From Candidatus Omnitrophota bacterium (GTDB taxonomy: Bacteria; Ratteibacteria; UBA8468; B48-G9; DTJG01), in assembly GCA_023819255.1 (NCBI GenBank), contig JAMWBU010000007.1, positions 1 through 64,000 on the forward strand: DNA of 64,000 nucleotides, given 5' to 3'. The notes beneath the pieces are model-generated. The model saw only the letters and a program-made list of their open reading frames with translations, was not told the DNA's origin and did not search any database. Each line of letters opens with the position of its first letter. Position 1 is the first letter of the stretch. Made by a program: the position numbers and the translations under genes. Below are positions 44,007 to 53,538 of this stretch, piece by piece.

Positions 44007-46640
44007 TTATTCATAATCACCGCAGTTGTATATTTGTTCATACTGGCTTCTATCGATAATAAGCCTGTCTACTGCAGTTTTTGCGATGATAGAAAAATAA
44101 TCTCCTGTCGCACTGACACTAGCATTTGAAACACTGACAACTTTTATTTTGTAGTCAGAGCCGGATTTCAAGCCCGCAGGTATCTTCCATAACAGAGAAC
44201 CAGTTCCACCATAGCCAGGGGATTTTGTTCCAATAAGTCCGAGGAACTTTGAACCCTTATAAAGTTCAATTCTAAGAGTTGTCCCTGGATTTCCTTTATA
44301 TGTCCACACAATATTTTTTGTTTCACCGACTGTCCATACTTCGTTACCAGAAGGCGTGATCAAGTTTATTGAGCCGTTTGAAATTGTCAGGGCATCACTG
44401 GTATCAGTTATGAATGGATCATTTGTTGCGGTAATCCGTATTTTATAGTTTTCAGAGGCATGTAAACTTGATGGTATATACCAGAGATAGGAGCCATTGT
44501 TTTTATTTAGATAAACCTGCGCAATGGTAAAAGAAGAAGTACCCTGCAGGCATTCAATTTTTGCATAGACCGGATAAATTCCTGAATATGTCCATGAAAT
44601 TTCCTGCGATGTGCCTGTGTACCAGACTTCTTCAGCACCAGGCGATGTTAATGTTATTGAAGGTCCAGCGATAGTAAATGGTTGGCTTACCCCATAAATT
44701 TTCGGGTTTGTTGTACTGACGACCTTTATTGAATAGTCATTGCCGGGCGCAAGAAACGAAGGTATCTTCCACACGCAGGAGCCGGTCGAATTTGAACTTG
44801 TTGACGCAGTAGAAAAAATCGTGCTAACAAATTGTCCGGATTTCAGCAGTTCAATTCTTACAAAACTACCCACATTTCCATAGCACTTCCATTGGATCAA
44901 CTGTTGTGTATCTTTAGAAAAACTTACAGAGCCTGATGGACTCTCAACCACAATCCTTCCGGAAATAATTGAGAAGGTCGAATCGCTTAAATCTGCGATA
45001 TCCCTTACAGTGCTTGAGATACGGATTTTATAATCATCAGATTCAGATATATTTGCAGGAACCTTCCACTGATAAAAACCGCTGCCATTACTTCCAATCG
45101 GAATCCCTGAAGCGATAACACAGATCAACATGTCATTTTTCAATAATTCAATCTTTAGATTCCCTTTAATTTTACCGGCATACTTCCATATAATTGTCTT
45201 TGTGCTTCCTTGTTCCCATTGTTCGCCACCATTTGGAGAGACAAGTTCCAGTCCAGAGGCTGTGCCATAAACCTTTATGCAAACATTTGAGCCAGGCCTT
45301 GATAATGTAATATCCCTCCATATTATTCCATCATTGCTCACAAAACTTTGTCCGGCAGATGCTATTGCCTTGCTGCTATAACCTGCGATTGGTACTTCCA
45401 TTGGGATTGGATAATTGTGGTTTGGGGTTTTCAATTTCACGACAGCAGAAAACTTTTCATTTTTTGAAACAGGTACATCAGTGAGAAGCTTTACTGTGTG
45501 ATATCCGGGGTCTGGAATAGTGCCTGATTTTATTGTTTGCAATGAGCCATCTACAGGTGAAGAATCAGAAACATTCTTGTATATTTTTACTTCATATTGC
45601 GAGTTCAAAACAGGAGTGTAAAATCCAACCGCCTGTATTAATCCTGATTGGGTCGCAGTAAAAACATTGGCAAAATGTGCTGTATCATCACCAAATCCCG
45701 CTGAAGTGACCCACCCGAGCGGGTCATACTGGTATATCAGGTTATAATTGTCAACAGGTTCTGCATTATTGAAAACAGCGCAGTTTTTCCCTGTGTTGGT
45801 GTCATAGTAAGAGATGTAGAAGTATCCTGATTCTCCCCACAAAGTCCCCCAGCTATTTTTTACTATGAAAGCACCGTCTCCTGGTGGAATCCCGGCAGCA
45901 CTTCCATAAAAATTTGTTCGGCTGTAATTATCAATCCATCCAACGATTGAAACTGCATGGTTTGAAACGCTGGAACCACTATAATAATAGTTTTTCCCTT
46001 TTGCAAGATAGGCATTGTTGTAATACATTGTCGTATAAATTGCTCCATACTTCATCACTGCCTGTTTTATTGCGTTATTGTCCAGTGAGTTTTTTCTATC
46101 AGGCAAAAACACGACATCCTGAACATGCTTTACGGGTTGCAGATTTTCAGGAGAACTGGATGAATTTGCCTCATATGGGTCCGAAAATTCTAAAATTGGA
46201 CCTGACCATCTTACCAGATAGGCAGTTGACATAAAATGGTTGCCCCCATCAGACGCTTTCCTGTCAAATCCTTCTGCATAGGAGGAGCTTAAAATGTTTT
46301 TCATGTGATTTTCTGAAAAATCCATTGATTCGTTGTTTGACAAAAGATATGATTCAAGGGATGAATATGTGGCGAAGGCCCAGCAGCTTCCTGCTGTTTT
46401 TTGATCTTTTACAGGCGAAACTTTCTTATATGAACGAAGGTCGAATGAGGATGGCGCAGAAGAATAAAGAGCAGATGGCAGGGAGATTGGAACAGGGGAT
46501 ATTATTTGCTGAGAGTCAAATGTGGACTTTTTCACAAATTCAGGATTCGGTGGCGCAAAATCAAGGGTTTCAGCTGAAAACAGCTTTGAGACAGCCAGCA
46601 GCAAGAAAAGATAAAAACCTGTCAGAATCTTTTTGTGCAT
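44007..46640 (-). CDS. Exported papain-like (C1) protease with lectin-like domain and four Ig-like repeats
   Basis: The 877 residues begin with a signal peptide ('GFYLFLLLAVSKLFSA'). The C1A peptidase domain (about 60-290) has Q80, C86 ('DQKTAGSCWAF'), H228 ('NHAVSIVGW') and N262 ('FIVKNSWGTLWGESGYF'), so the triad is complete. A lectin-like domain follows (about 295-470; 'YQYDPLGWVTSAGF'). Four beta-sandwich repeats of about 95 residues then occur, each starting like 'SPNGGEQWEQGSTKTIIWKY', as in Kre9/KNH domains. No propeptide inhibitor domain is obvious. It is probably secreted and may expose glycans on glycoproteins for the surrounding hydrolases. Confidence 0.88.
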   Translation of the reverse strand: MHKKILTGFYLFLLLAVSKLFSAETLDFAPPNPEFVKKSTFDSQQIISPVPISLPSALYSSAPSSFDLRSYKKVSPVKDQKTAGSCWAFATYSSLESYLLSNNESMDFSENHMKNILSSSYAEGFDRKASDGGNHFMSTAYLVRWSGPILEFSDPYEANSSSSPENLQPVKHVQDVVFLPDRKNSLDNNAIKQAVMKYGAIYTTMYYNNAYLAKGKNYYYSGSSVSNHAVSIVGWIDNYSRTNFYGSAAGIPPGDGAFIVKNSWGTLWGESGYFYISYYDTNTGKNCAVFNNAEPVDNYNLIYQYDPLGWVTSAGFGDDTAHFANVFTATQSGLIQAVGFYTPVLNSQYEVKIYKNVSDSSPVDGSLQTIKSGTIPDPGYHTVKLLTDVPVSKNEKFSAVVKLKTPNHNYPIPMEVPIAGYSSKAIASAGQSFVSNDGIIWRDITLSRPGSNVCIKVYGTASGLELVSPNGGEQWEQGSTKTIIWKYAGKIKGNLKIELLKNDMLICVIASGIPIGSNGSGFYQWKVPANISESDDYKIRISSTVRDIADLSDSTFSIISGRIVVESPSGSVSFSKDTQQLIQWKCYGNVGSFVRIELLKSGQFVSTIFSTASTSSNSTGSCVWKIPSFLAPGNDYSIKVVSTTNPKIYGVSQPFTIAGPSITLTSPGAEEVWYTGTSQEISWTYSGIYPVYAKIECLQGTSSFTIAQVYLNKNNGSYLWYIPSSLHASENYKIRITATNDPFITDTSDALTISNGSINLITPSGNEVWTVGETKNIVWTYKGNPGTTLRIELYKGSKFLGLIGTKSPGYGGTGSLLWKIPAGLKSGSDYKIKVVSVSNASVSATGDYFSIIAKTAVDRLIIDRSQYEQIYNCGDYE

Positions 46641-46694
46641 GATGCCTCCTTTAATTTCTAATTTTCACTGAATTCAGAAATTTGTCAAAATTTT

Positions 46695-47555
46695 CTACGA
46701 TGAAATCTTTTTGTATATAAGAGGTCTTCTGTATCTCGGATGAAACAATGGATCAGACCTTCTTCTTTTAAGCGTTTCTGCCTTGAGTGTGTGTATAATC
46801 ATCTGTTCTGTTGTTTGGCCTGGTTTTGTTTCCGCTTCGATTTCACCAAAAGGATTGATAACCATCACAAGGGGCACTCCATAATACTCGACTCCTTTTT
46901 CATTCACAGGTCCGCATGCATTGATTGTAATATGATAAACTCCATTCTGCCAGGCGGCTGCTCTGAAATTTATTAACGCAAGTTCCCTCCAGTCATCATA
47001 TGCTTTGAGTGGATTTGTTTTTATATTATCTGATCCCCAGCACATATAAAATGGCGCGATTATCACTTCTGCGCCATTAAGATATGATAATCTTGCCGAT
47101 TCACAGAACCAGTTGTCAAAACATATATTAACCCCAACTCTTGCCTTTTTTGTTTCTATAACAGTGAAATCATCAGCACCTGCTTCAATTGTGTATTCAA
47201 GCGGCGGAATATGAGTTTTTCTGTATCTTCCTAAAAATCCATCAGGTGAAACAAAAACATAGGTGTTTCTTATAATATCACACTCATCTTTTTCTGCAAT
47301 TCCGAAGCCAATGGTTACATTGAATCTTTTTGCTGCTTCAATCATTTTTTGTGTTGATGGGCCTTTAAAGTATTCGCTCGCCTCGAAAAAACTTCTGTCA
47401 AAGCAAAAACCAGTGATGCTCATTTCAGGAAAAAGACACCAGTCAACTTTATGTTCAACGGCTTTTTCTAACCATTCAGTATGCCTTTTGAAATTTTCCT
47501 GTGGATTAGCGGGTCTGCTTCGCATTGAGATTGCCGCGACCTTGATATCTTCCAT
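46695..47555 (-). CDS. Carbon-nitrogen hydrolase (nitrilase superfamily)
   Basis: The 286-residue protein has the complete E-K-C triad: E44 ('LFPEMSITGF'), K113 ('YRKTHIPP') and C145 ('GVNICFDNWF'). Family members hydrolyse amides such as omega-amides, carbamoyl-putrescine or N-carbamoyl amino acids. GGGGAG precedes the ATG. Between a NagA-like deacetylase and an exported protease, it may handle an amide-bearing sugar or amino-sugar derivative; this is inference. Confidence 0.87.
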   Translation of the reverse strand: MEDIKVAAISMRSRPANPQENFKRHTEWLEKAVEHKVDWCLFPEMSITGFCFDRSFFEASEYFKGPSTQKMIEAAKRFNVTIGFGIAEKDECDIIRNTYVFVSPDGFLGRYRKTHIPPLEYTIEAGADDFTVIETKKARVGVNICFDNWFCESARLSYLNGAEVIIAPFYMCWGSDNIKTNPLKAYDDWRELALINFRAAAWQNGVYHITINACGPVNEKGVEYYGVPLVMVINPFGEIEAETKPGQTTEQMIIHTLKAETLKRRRSDPLFHPRYRRPLIYKKISS

Positions 47556-47573
47556 TATCTCCCCTTATACAGG

Positions 47574-48872
47574 TTAAATAACCTTTTCTCCTCTGATAAA
47601 TACAGAATCAATCTTTAAGGAGTAATTACCTGGCCTGCCTTTTATTTCTCCAATCACAAGATCAGCGAACTTTCCATTTTTAATTTCACCGGTATTAAGG
47701 TCGTCTCCATTATTTTTCTTAATCATTTTCACTATATTGGTTGAACAGCAGGCAGAGGTAATGGATAGGGCCTTTTCAAAAGGAATGGCTGGATGTTTTT
47801 TATGCCATATGCCTGACATTGGTTTTGTCAGATATGAAAGCAGGTTTGAGAATACTTTATCAATCGTGGCAAGGCTTCCGTAAAGCGTGGTGGGCCCTTT
47901 TTCAGTAACATAAACATATTTATAGTCCTTATCAACTGTTCCTTTTATACCATCGCACTCAAACTCTCTGACCCCCTTCGACTGGCTCACAAAAACTGAA
48001 TCTGTAATTGCCATAATGTCACAAGATTCTTTTTTTGCGAAAACCTCCCTGATATACCATGGAGCAATATGATATCCATCGACAATAAGCTCTAGCATAA
48101 TATCAAGCGTAAGGGCTGCTTCAAGGGCGCCACCGCCAAAAAAACTTTTGTAAATATTTCCTGTCGGTCCGTTTAGAAAATGGATGAAATACTTCAGGCC
48201 TGCTTCAATTGATTCCTTAAACTGCCGGCAGGTTGCAGAGGTGTGTCCTGCGCCAACAGAAACGCCTTTTGAGACAAGATATTCAGTAAGTTTTACCGCT
48301 TTTTTCCCGTGATCTGGCGGAACATTGACAAGTCGCGCAAGGCCGGTTTCATTTATTTCGTCAAAAACAGTTCTATCAGGTTCAAATACATATTCTGTAT
48401 TCATTGCTCCCTGATTCGCTGGATTAATAAATGTTCCTTCTAACATTGCGCCTTCGTAAAATTTGCCCATCCAGTAATGACTGTTATTTTTTATGAATTT
48501 TTCAAGTTCTTTGAGAGCAAACCTGATTTTTTTCAAGGGAATTGCTGCTGTTGAGGCGTAAAGTTTTGTAGCGCCTGTTTTTACCCTGAGTTTTGCCCAG
48601 TTTTCAAGACCTTCCTGATAAATCTCGCTGGACGACTCAAACACTTTTTTTTCATTACTGTATCTTCCGGCATAAAATGAGAAAAGCCCTGCGCCATGGG
48701 TATGAAGTTCGATAAAACCAGGAAAGACATACTTGCCCTTGAGATCTATGGATTTTATCTCTGTATTTGCTTTACTGGATTTTTCAAGATAAAGCCTTTC
48801 ATTTTTAATGACGATATCAAGCCCTTTTTTCAAACCTTTTTCAGTGCAGATTATGCCATTGGTAAGTTTCAT
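47574..48872 (-). CDS. N-acetylglucosamine-6-phosphate deacetylase-like amidohydrolase
   Basis: The 432-residue protein has the amidohydrolase/NagA order of motifs: 'FIELHTHGAG' (H57, H59), 'AMLEGTFINP' (the metal glutamate of NagA), 'VGAGHTSA', 'FIHFLNGPTG', 'DGYHIAP' and 'AITDSV' (catalytic aspartate). It probably removes an N-acetyl group from an amino-sugar phosphate or related compound. NagA is usually about 380 residues, so this one is longer. ATG 48872 has AAAGGAGAG just upstream. It is the first gene of the long minus-strand operon. Confidence 0.82.
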   Translation of the reverse strand: MKLTNGIICTEKGLKKGLDIVIKNERLYLEKSSKANTEIKSIDLKGKYVFPGFIELHTHGAGLFSFYAGRYSNEKKVFESSSEIYQEGLENWAKLRVKTGATKLYASTAAIPLKKIRFALKELEKFIKNNSHYWMGKFYEGAMLEGTFINPANQGAMNTEYVFEPDRTVFDEINETGLARLVNVPPDHGKKAVKLTEYLVSKGVSVGAGHTSATCRQFKESIEAGLKYFIHFLNGPTGNIYKSFFGGGALEAALTLDIMLELIVDGYHIAPWYIREVFAKKESCDIMAITDSVFVSQSKGVREFECDGIKGTVDKDYKYVYVTEKGPTTLYGSLATIDKVFSNLLSYLTKPMSGIWHKKHPAIPFEKALSITSACCSTNIVKMIKKNNGDDLNTGEIKNGKFADLVIGEIKGRPGNYSLKIDSVFIRGEKVI

Positions 48873-48972
48873 ATCTCTCCTTTTCAACAGTCAAATTTTT
48901 CCAACAAAAGGCAAAAATTTCCTTGAACGGAAAATTCTAATATAGTATAACATAATCAATCGGAGGATAATT
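48873..48972. promoter_or_regulatory. Divergent intergenic region between the two glycan operons
   Basis: This 100-base AT-rich gap separates the NagA-like operon (minus) from the DegT operon (plus). The plus promoter is clear (48923-48951); several TATA-like sequences on the minus strand lack a well-spaced -35. Confidence 0.45.
48923..48951 (+). promoter_or_regulatory. Sigma70-like promoter of the DegT operon
   Basis: TTGAAC (48923-48928) and TATAAC (48946-48951) are 17 bases apart. Transcription should start near 48958, giving a 15-base leader that holds CGGAGGA before ATG 48973. Confidence 0.6.
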
Positions 48973-50124
48973 ATGGAAAAAAAGCAGATTCCATTTCTGG
49001 CGATGGGTGGTTTGTATCAACAGGATGACCTTGATGCTGTAATCAGCGTGATAAAAGAAGTATGTGATGGCAGGGGCAGTTTTTTCCCTTTACCTGAAGA
49101 AAATGAGTTTCAACAGCTTTTCGCAGCGCACGAAGGAGCAAGAAAAGCAGTGGCAGTTAATTCCTGTGGGACAGCCCTTGATTGTTGCATGATGGCGCTC
49201 GGTATAGGTGATGGCGACGAGGTAATCACGACACCATTTTCTTTTGTATGCACAGCAGGCACCGCAGTTGCAAGGGGTGCAAGGGTCGTTTTTGCCGACA
49301 TTCATCATGAAACTCTCAATCTTGATCCTGAAAGGGTGAGGGAAAAGATTACTGAAAGAACAAAAGCAATTATCCCTGTCCATTTTGCTGGACTTTCGTG
49401 CGATATCGACGCCTTTGATGCAATTTCAAAAGAGGCAGGAATTCCAGTTATTTATGATGCTGCCCACGCAGTCGGTGCAAAACACAACAATATGCCCATC
49501 GGAGGTAAAGGGAAGGCAAGTTGTTACAGTTTTCAGGGTAACAAGAATATGACATGTCTTGGAGAAGGTGGAGCAGTGACGACCGATGACGACCAGTTTG
49601 CGGAAAGAGTAAGACAGCTAAAAACATTTGGTTATGTGTATGGAGAAAAACTTCGCATTGTGAGCATAGGATTTAACTACCGGATGACAAAGGTTCAGCT
49701 TGCTGCTGGCATAACACAGATTAAAAAAATTGATTTTGTGAACAGTTTAAAAAGAGAAAGAATGCAGAGATTGAATGAATTGCTCAGGGATGTCGATGAG
49801 ATAATTTTGCCACCCGGCATTGATGAAAATCATGCGTGCCATCTTTATGTTATCCGGATCAATACCGATGTTTTAGCGGTAAAAGCTGATCTTTTTGCTG
49901 CGCATCTGAAGAATAATTACGGGATCCAGACAGCAAAGCATTATCCACCTATATGGGAATGGGAGATTTTTGCCACACTGGGATATGATGGTTCTGATTG
50001 TCCTGTCGCTGCTAAAGTGGCATCTCAGGTATTGAGTTTGCCTGTTTTTCCAAACACAACATATGAGGATCTGGAATATATTGCGTACTCTATAAAGCAA
50101 ACAGTTTATGAACTAAGAAAATAG
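48973..50124 (+). CDS. DegT/DnrJ/EryC1/StrS-family PLP aminotransferase
   Basis: The 383-residue protein is a sugar-aminotransferase-type PLP enzyme: 'AVNSCGTALDCCMMALGIGDGDEVITTPFSF', D162 in 'PVIYDAAHAVGA', the PLP lysine K191 in 'SFQGNKNMTCLGEGGAV', and 'GFNYRMTKVQLAAG'. Members transaminate keto-sugars, often nucleotide-linked ones, or act as dehydratases when the lysine is lost; the lysine is kept here. Its pairing with a Gfo/Idh oxidoreductase matches amino-sugar or amino-cyclitol metabolism (oxidise, then transaminate). Stop codon is TAG. Confidence 0.9.
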   Translation: MEKKQIPFLAMGGLYQQDDLDAVISVIKEVCDGRGSFFPLPEENEFQQLFAAHEGARKAVAVNSCGTALDCCMMALGIGDGDEVITTPFSFVCTAGTAVARGARVVFADIHHETLNLDPERVREKITERTKAIIPVHFAGLSCDIDAFDAISKEAGIPVIYDAAHAVGAKHNNMPIGGKGKASCYSFQGNKNMTCLGEGGAVTTDDDQFAERVRQLKTFGYVYGEKLRIVSIGFNYRMTKVQLAAGITQIKKIDFVNSLKRERMQRLNELLRDVDEIILPPGIDENHACHLYVIRINTDVLAVKADLFAAHLKNNYGIQTAKHYPPIWEWEIFATLGYDGSDCPVAAKVASQVLSLPVFPNTTYEDLEYIAYSIKQTVYELRK

Positions 50125-50132
50125 AGGTAAAA

Positions 50133-51140
50133 ATGGAGAAAAAAATAAGATGGGCATTGATCGGAGCAGGAACAATTGCAAAGAAAAGAGTGTGCGCTGC
50201 CATTTTCGATGAACCGCGGAGCGATCTTGTAATTATTGTTGACAGAGATGTCTCAAAAGCAAAGGAGCTGGCGGAACTTTACGGTTGCCAGACATATTCT
50301 GATAATTTTCAGGACGCGATTGAAAATCCCGATGTTGATGCTGTTTATATTGCGACGCCTGTGTTTCTTCATGCTGAACAGACAGTTGCGGCAATAGAAG
50401 CAGGCAAACATGTGATATGCGAAAAGCCTCTTGCTCTTGACTATAGATCGGCCATCAGGGTTGTAAAAGCCGCGCAAAAATCCGGTGTGCGAGCAACCAC
50501 TGCCTATTTCAGAAGATTTTCTCCGAAATATCTTTTTACGAAAGAATTGATAACGAAGGGTATCTTTGAAAAAATTTTGTTGACGAGGATATGCTACCAC
50601 ACATGGTTTCAAATTTTGCCACAGAGTCCGTTATTCTGGAGGGCACAAAAGGATCTTTCAGGAGGCGGAATTATTTTTGATATGGGCTCGCATATGTTTG
50701 ATGTTTTGATTGGCCTTTTTGGACTGCCTGTCAGTGTTTTTGCAAAAATGCGAAAAATTGTTTTTGATTACAGCGTCGAAGATTCCTCAGCCATAATAAT
50801 GGAATATGAAAATGGCATGCTGGTGACAGCCAGTTTTAACTGGAATTCAAAAACTTATGCGCACGAATTTGAAATTATTGGAACCCGGGCTAAGATAAGA
50901 TGGATTCCTTACGACGGGGATAAGATTACTTTGATCACTGACAGTAAGGTGGAAGAGGTGGAAAAACCAAATTACAAAAATGTGCATTACCCATTAATAG
51001 AGGATTTTGTATCCGCCATCAAGGAAAATAGAAATCCTGCTATATCAATGGAAGATGCCGCAAAGACAAATCTTTTAATGGAGGCATGTTATCTTTCATC
51101 TCAACAATCAAGGGAAATATACCTGAAGGAGATTTCTTAA
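50133..51140 (+). CDS. Gfo/Idh/MocA-family oxidoreductase
   Basis: The 335 residues have the Rossmann loop 'IGAGTIAKKRV', the conserved 'VYIATPVFLHAEQ' and the catalytic lysine K98 in 'VICEKPLAL', plus 'GGGIIFDMGSHMFDVLIGL'. It should oxidise or reduce a sugar or cyclitol hydroxyl with NAD(P). AGAGGT precedes the ATG, eight bases after the DegT stop. The likely role is to supply the keto substrate for the aminotransferase, which is inference. Confidence 0.9.
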   Translation: MEKKIRWALIGAGTIAKKRVCAAIFDEPRSDLVIIVDRDVSKAKELAELYGCQTYSDNFQDAIENPDVDAVYIATPVFLHAEQTVAAIEAGKHVICEKPLALDYRSAIRVVKAAQKSGVRATTAYFRRFSPKYLFTKELITKGIFEKILLTRICYHTWFQILPQSPLFWRAQKDLSGGGIIFDMGSHMFDVLIGLFGLPVSVFAKMRKIVFDYSVEDSSAIIMEYENGMLVTASFNWNSKTYAHEFEIIGTRAKIRWIPYDGDKITLITDSKVEEVEKPNYKNVHYPLIEDFVSAIKENRNPAISMEDAAKTNLLMEACYLSSQQSREIYLKEIS

Positions 51141-52393
51141 TGACTTTATTACCTGCTCCACCAGAGAATGACTTTGCTTTTTTTATTTCGACATATTATC
51201 AGGAGTGCAAAAATAGATTTGGAAAGATTGAAGCGATTGCAGGAAAATGGGAATTTGAAGATTTAATACCTGGCTTGAGCGATTTTGACAGTAGATACAT
51301 TTGTTCAGACCAGATGGGTGCGCAGGACTGGTGTGATATGTCAATGATTGTTGGAAATGTGCATCTTGAACTTTGCAAAAGGTTTCCACAATGGATAAGA
51401 ATTCTTGAACATCTACCAGGAATTAACATCACATGGCAGGAATTGACAGGTGAAAATACATATTACCCGGAGTATAAACAATGGAGCTTTTATCATACCT
51501 CAAATGAGAGAAATCATATCTCAGCAAAGACACATATCGAATTAAGGAAATGGGATCTAAAGGACGAATATTTCCATCTTAAAAAATTTCTAACTTATTA
51601 CGGACCTTATGACAGAAATATAGATGTGCCAATAAATCTGGGCAGATTTATCGTCAAGTATCCCCTTCATAGCAGAGTTATGCATTATTTTAACCCGCCT
51701 GTTCAGTCTGCTGTTTCCATTATTACAAAAGGAACAGTCAGGGGTAAAAAGGAATCTTTTAGATTGGCTCAGAAGTTATTTCCTCATTGTGCAATATTTG
51801 GTGAGATGCTTGATCTTGTCGACAGGCATTATGAAGAGCCATCATTGTATCAGGAAAAGGCTCTGTCATTCTTAGAGAGCAGAATGTTTGAAACACTGAA
51901 AGAACTTCTCAAAGAGATTTTAGAGAATATATCCTTGGTCCCTGATGCTAAAAATAAAACAGACCGGCAGCTTAAAGAGGTTTTGAGAAATTTGCAAACT
52001 GAGAAAAACCTGGTAATTTTTGAAAACGCAAAATTTGCGCGGCTTATGAAAGGCAGGTTATTTTTCTATATCAATGCTCCTGATTACTTTGATAGTGTTT
52101 ATCTTATAAGAAATGAAATGAGACGTATTGGAAGAAATTTTTTCATTGTGCCATTTTCAATTTTCTGGGAATTGAAAACAGGAGAAAGGATCCAGGATCC
52201 TTCAACTATACTCAATGAATTAGACGACGTTTTAACGAAAGATGAGATCAACTGCACTTTGAAATTTGCTCAACTCACAAAGCTTGATTATGAGAATAAA
52301 GAAATGGAGATTGCCCGTCAAATTATTGATATCTATGACGGTTTTTACAGCGCTCTCCATAAAATAACAGAACTTGTCAAAAAAAGTGGGTGA
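51140..52393 (+). CDS. Uncharacterised protein with nucleotidyltransferase-like motif
   Basis: The 417-residue protein contains 'DLIPGLSDFDSRYI' (about 41-54), where D48 and D50 match the D-h-D-h core of nucleotidyltransferase-fold proteins; the usual upstream GS pair is replaced by PGL. Following motifs 'CDMSMIVGNVHLELCKRFP' and 'LEHLPGINITWQEL' look conserved within a family, but I cannot name it. The rest is largely helical. AAGGAG precedes the ATG, which overlaps the previous stop by one base (TAATG). No signal peptide. Confidence 0.65.
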   Translation: MTLLPAPPENDFAFFISTYYQECKNRFGKIEAIAGKWEFEDLIPGLSDFDSRYICSDQMGAQDWCDMSMIVGNVHLELCKRFPQWIRILEHLPGINITWQELTGENTYYPEYKQWSFYHTSNERNHISAKTHIELRKWDLKDEYFHLKKFLTYYGPYDRNIDVPINLGRFIVKYPLHSRVMHYFNPPVQSAVSIITKGTVRGKKESFRLAQKLFPHCAIFGEMLDLVDRHYEEPSLYQEKALSFLESRMFETLKELLKEILENISLVPDAKNKTDRQLKEVLRNLQTEKNLVIFENAKFARLMKGRLFFYINAPDYFDSVYLIRNEMRRIGRNFFIVPFSIFWELKTGERIQDPSTILNELDDVLTKDEINCTLKFAQLTKLDYENKEMEIARQIIDIYDGFYSALHKITELVKKSG

Positions 52394-52396
52394 AAA

Positions 52397-53530
52397 ATGA
52401 AGATAAAGGCATATCCTTTAAAAAACAACAGATTCTCTAACTGGTATACCGAAGTGATTAACAGATGGCATTATGAGGATTTTATAAAAGATCCAGACTG
52501 GAAAAATGGGTGGATCAGTTTTGATTGTTGTTTTTATTTAAACGACCTGAAAAACTTATATCTGGGTTTAACATCATTCAATTCGGATATATTTTACGGA
52601 TTTGATACGGTTAAGAAAGTTTTTTTCTCCTGCGGTTATGAAAGAGTAAAAGACAAATATGATGCAAAATTTCACCGTTCACTTGTATTTTCTGAAAAAG
52701 ATAAGTGTTTATATGGGGCTGTTGCGCAACTTCATGACATTGACAGCTACTACGACGCTCCTGGCGGAGCAATTGTAAGATTTGACATTTTACATAATAA
52801 AATCGAAAAAATTTGTATTCCAGCGCCGCACGCATATATCCAGTCAATTTGCATTGATGATAACAAAGGCATTATTTACGGGATTACCTTAAATCCAGAG
52901 GAGATGTTCAGTTATGAGATAAGTTCGGGCAGGGTCGAAAAACTTGGTGTTTTCGGAAGCGCTTACAGTATTGCTCAGGGCGAAAATATAGAGATTGATA
53001 ATCAGGGTTGCGTCTGGTGTGGCTGGAATATTTTAAGACCATGGCAGAGTTCACCCGGACCTGATGAACATCGCCTTTGCAAGTTTAATCCGGATAAAAA
53101 AAAGATGATTTATTTTAAAGATGGTCTTGAAAACCCTGAGGGCGATGGATTTGTAAAGGTGGAAGGAATTTTTAATCTTGGCTGTGGATTGTTTGCAAGC
53201 GGCGGAAATGGTTCAATATTCAGGATTAATACAGAGACAGGCCACGGAGAATATATTTGTACTCCAATTAAGGACAGAAAAAGCCGTCTTGCTTCTCTAA
53301 AAATGGCTCCTGACGGTTGCGCATATGGGGTTGTGGGGAAGGAAGGATATTGCCAGCTACTTAGGTTTGATCCATTCAAGGGCAGTTTTCATCTGCTTGG
53401 CGAGATTGAATATGGCGGCGAGAAATGCTGGCAGGTTCATGACATAGCGATTACTCAGGATTTCGTAATTTATGCCTGTGAGAACGATAATCCTTATAGA
53501 GCGTCATACCTGTGGGAAATTTCTCTTTAA
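52397..53530 (+). CDS. Beta-propeller-like protein of unknown function
   Basis: The 377-residue protein shows repeated blade-like units such as 'IVRFDILHNKIEKI', 'MFSYEISSGRVEKLGVFG', 'LCKFNPDKKKMIYF' and 'IFRINTETGHGEYI', as in SMP30/YncE-type propellers. 'DAPGGAIVRFD' and 'GGNGSIFRIN' mark strand turns. Catalytic residues cannot be assigned. No signal peptide is present, unusual for a propeller of this type outside lactonase-like enzymes; a sugar lactonase role next to the dehydrogenases is possible. Confidence 0.65.
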   Translation: MKIKAYPLKNNRFSNWYTEVINRWHYEDFIKDPDWKNGWISFDCCFYLNDLKNLYLGLTSFNSDIFYGFDTVKKVFFSCGYERVKDKYDAKFHRSLVFSEKDKCLYGAVAQLHDIDSYYDAPGGAIVRFDILHNKIEKICIPAPHAYIQSICIDDNKGIIYGITLNPEEMFSYEISSGRVEKLGVFGSAYSIAQGENIEIDNQGCVWCGWNILRPWQSSPGPDEHRLCKFNPDKKKMIYFKDGLENPEGDGFVKVEGIFNLGCGLFASGGNGSIFRINTETGHGEYICTPIKDRKSRLASLKMAPDGCAYGVVGKEGYCQLLRFDPFKGSFHLLGEIEYGGEKCWQVHDIAITQDFVIYACENDNPYRASYLWEISL

Positions 53531-53538
53531 GGAGGAAT

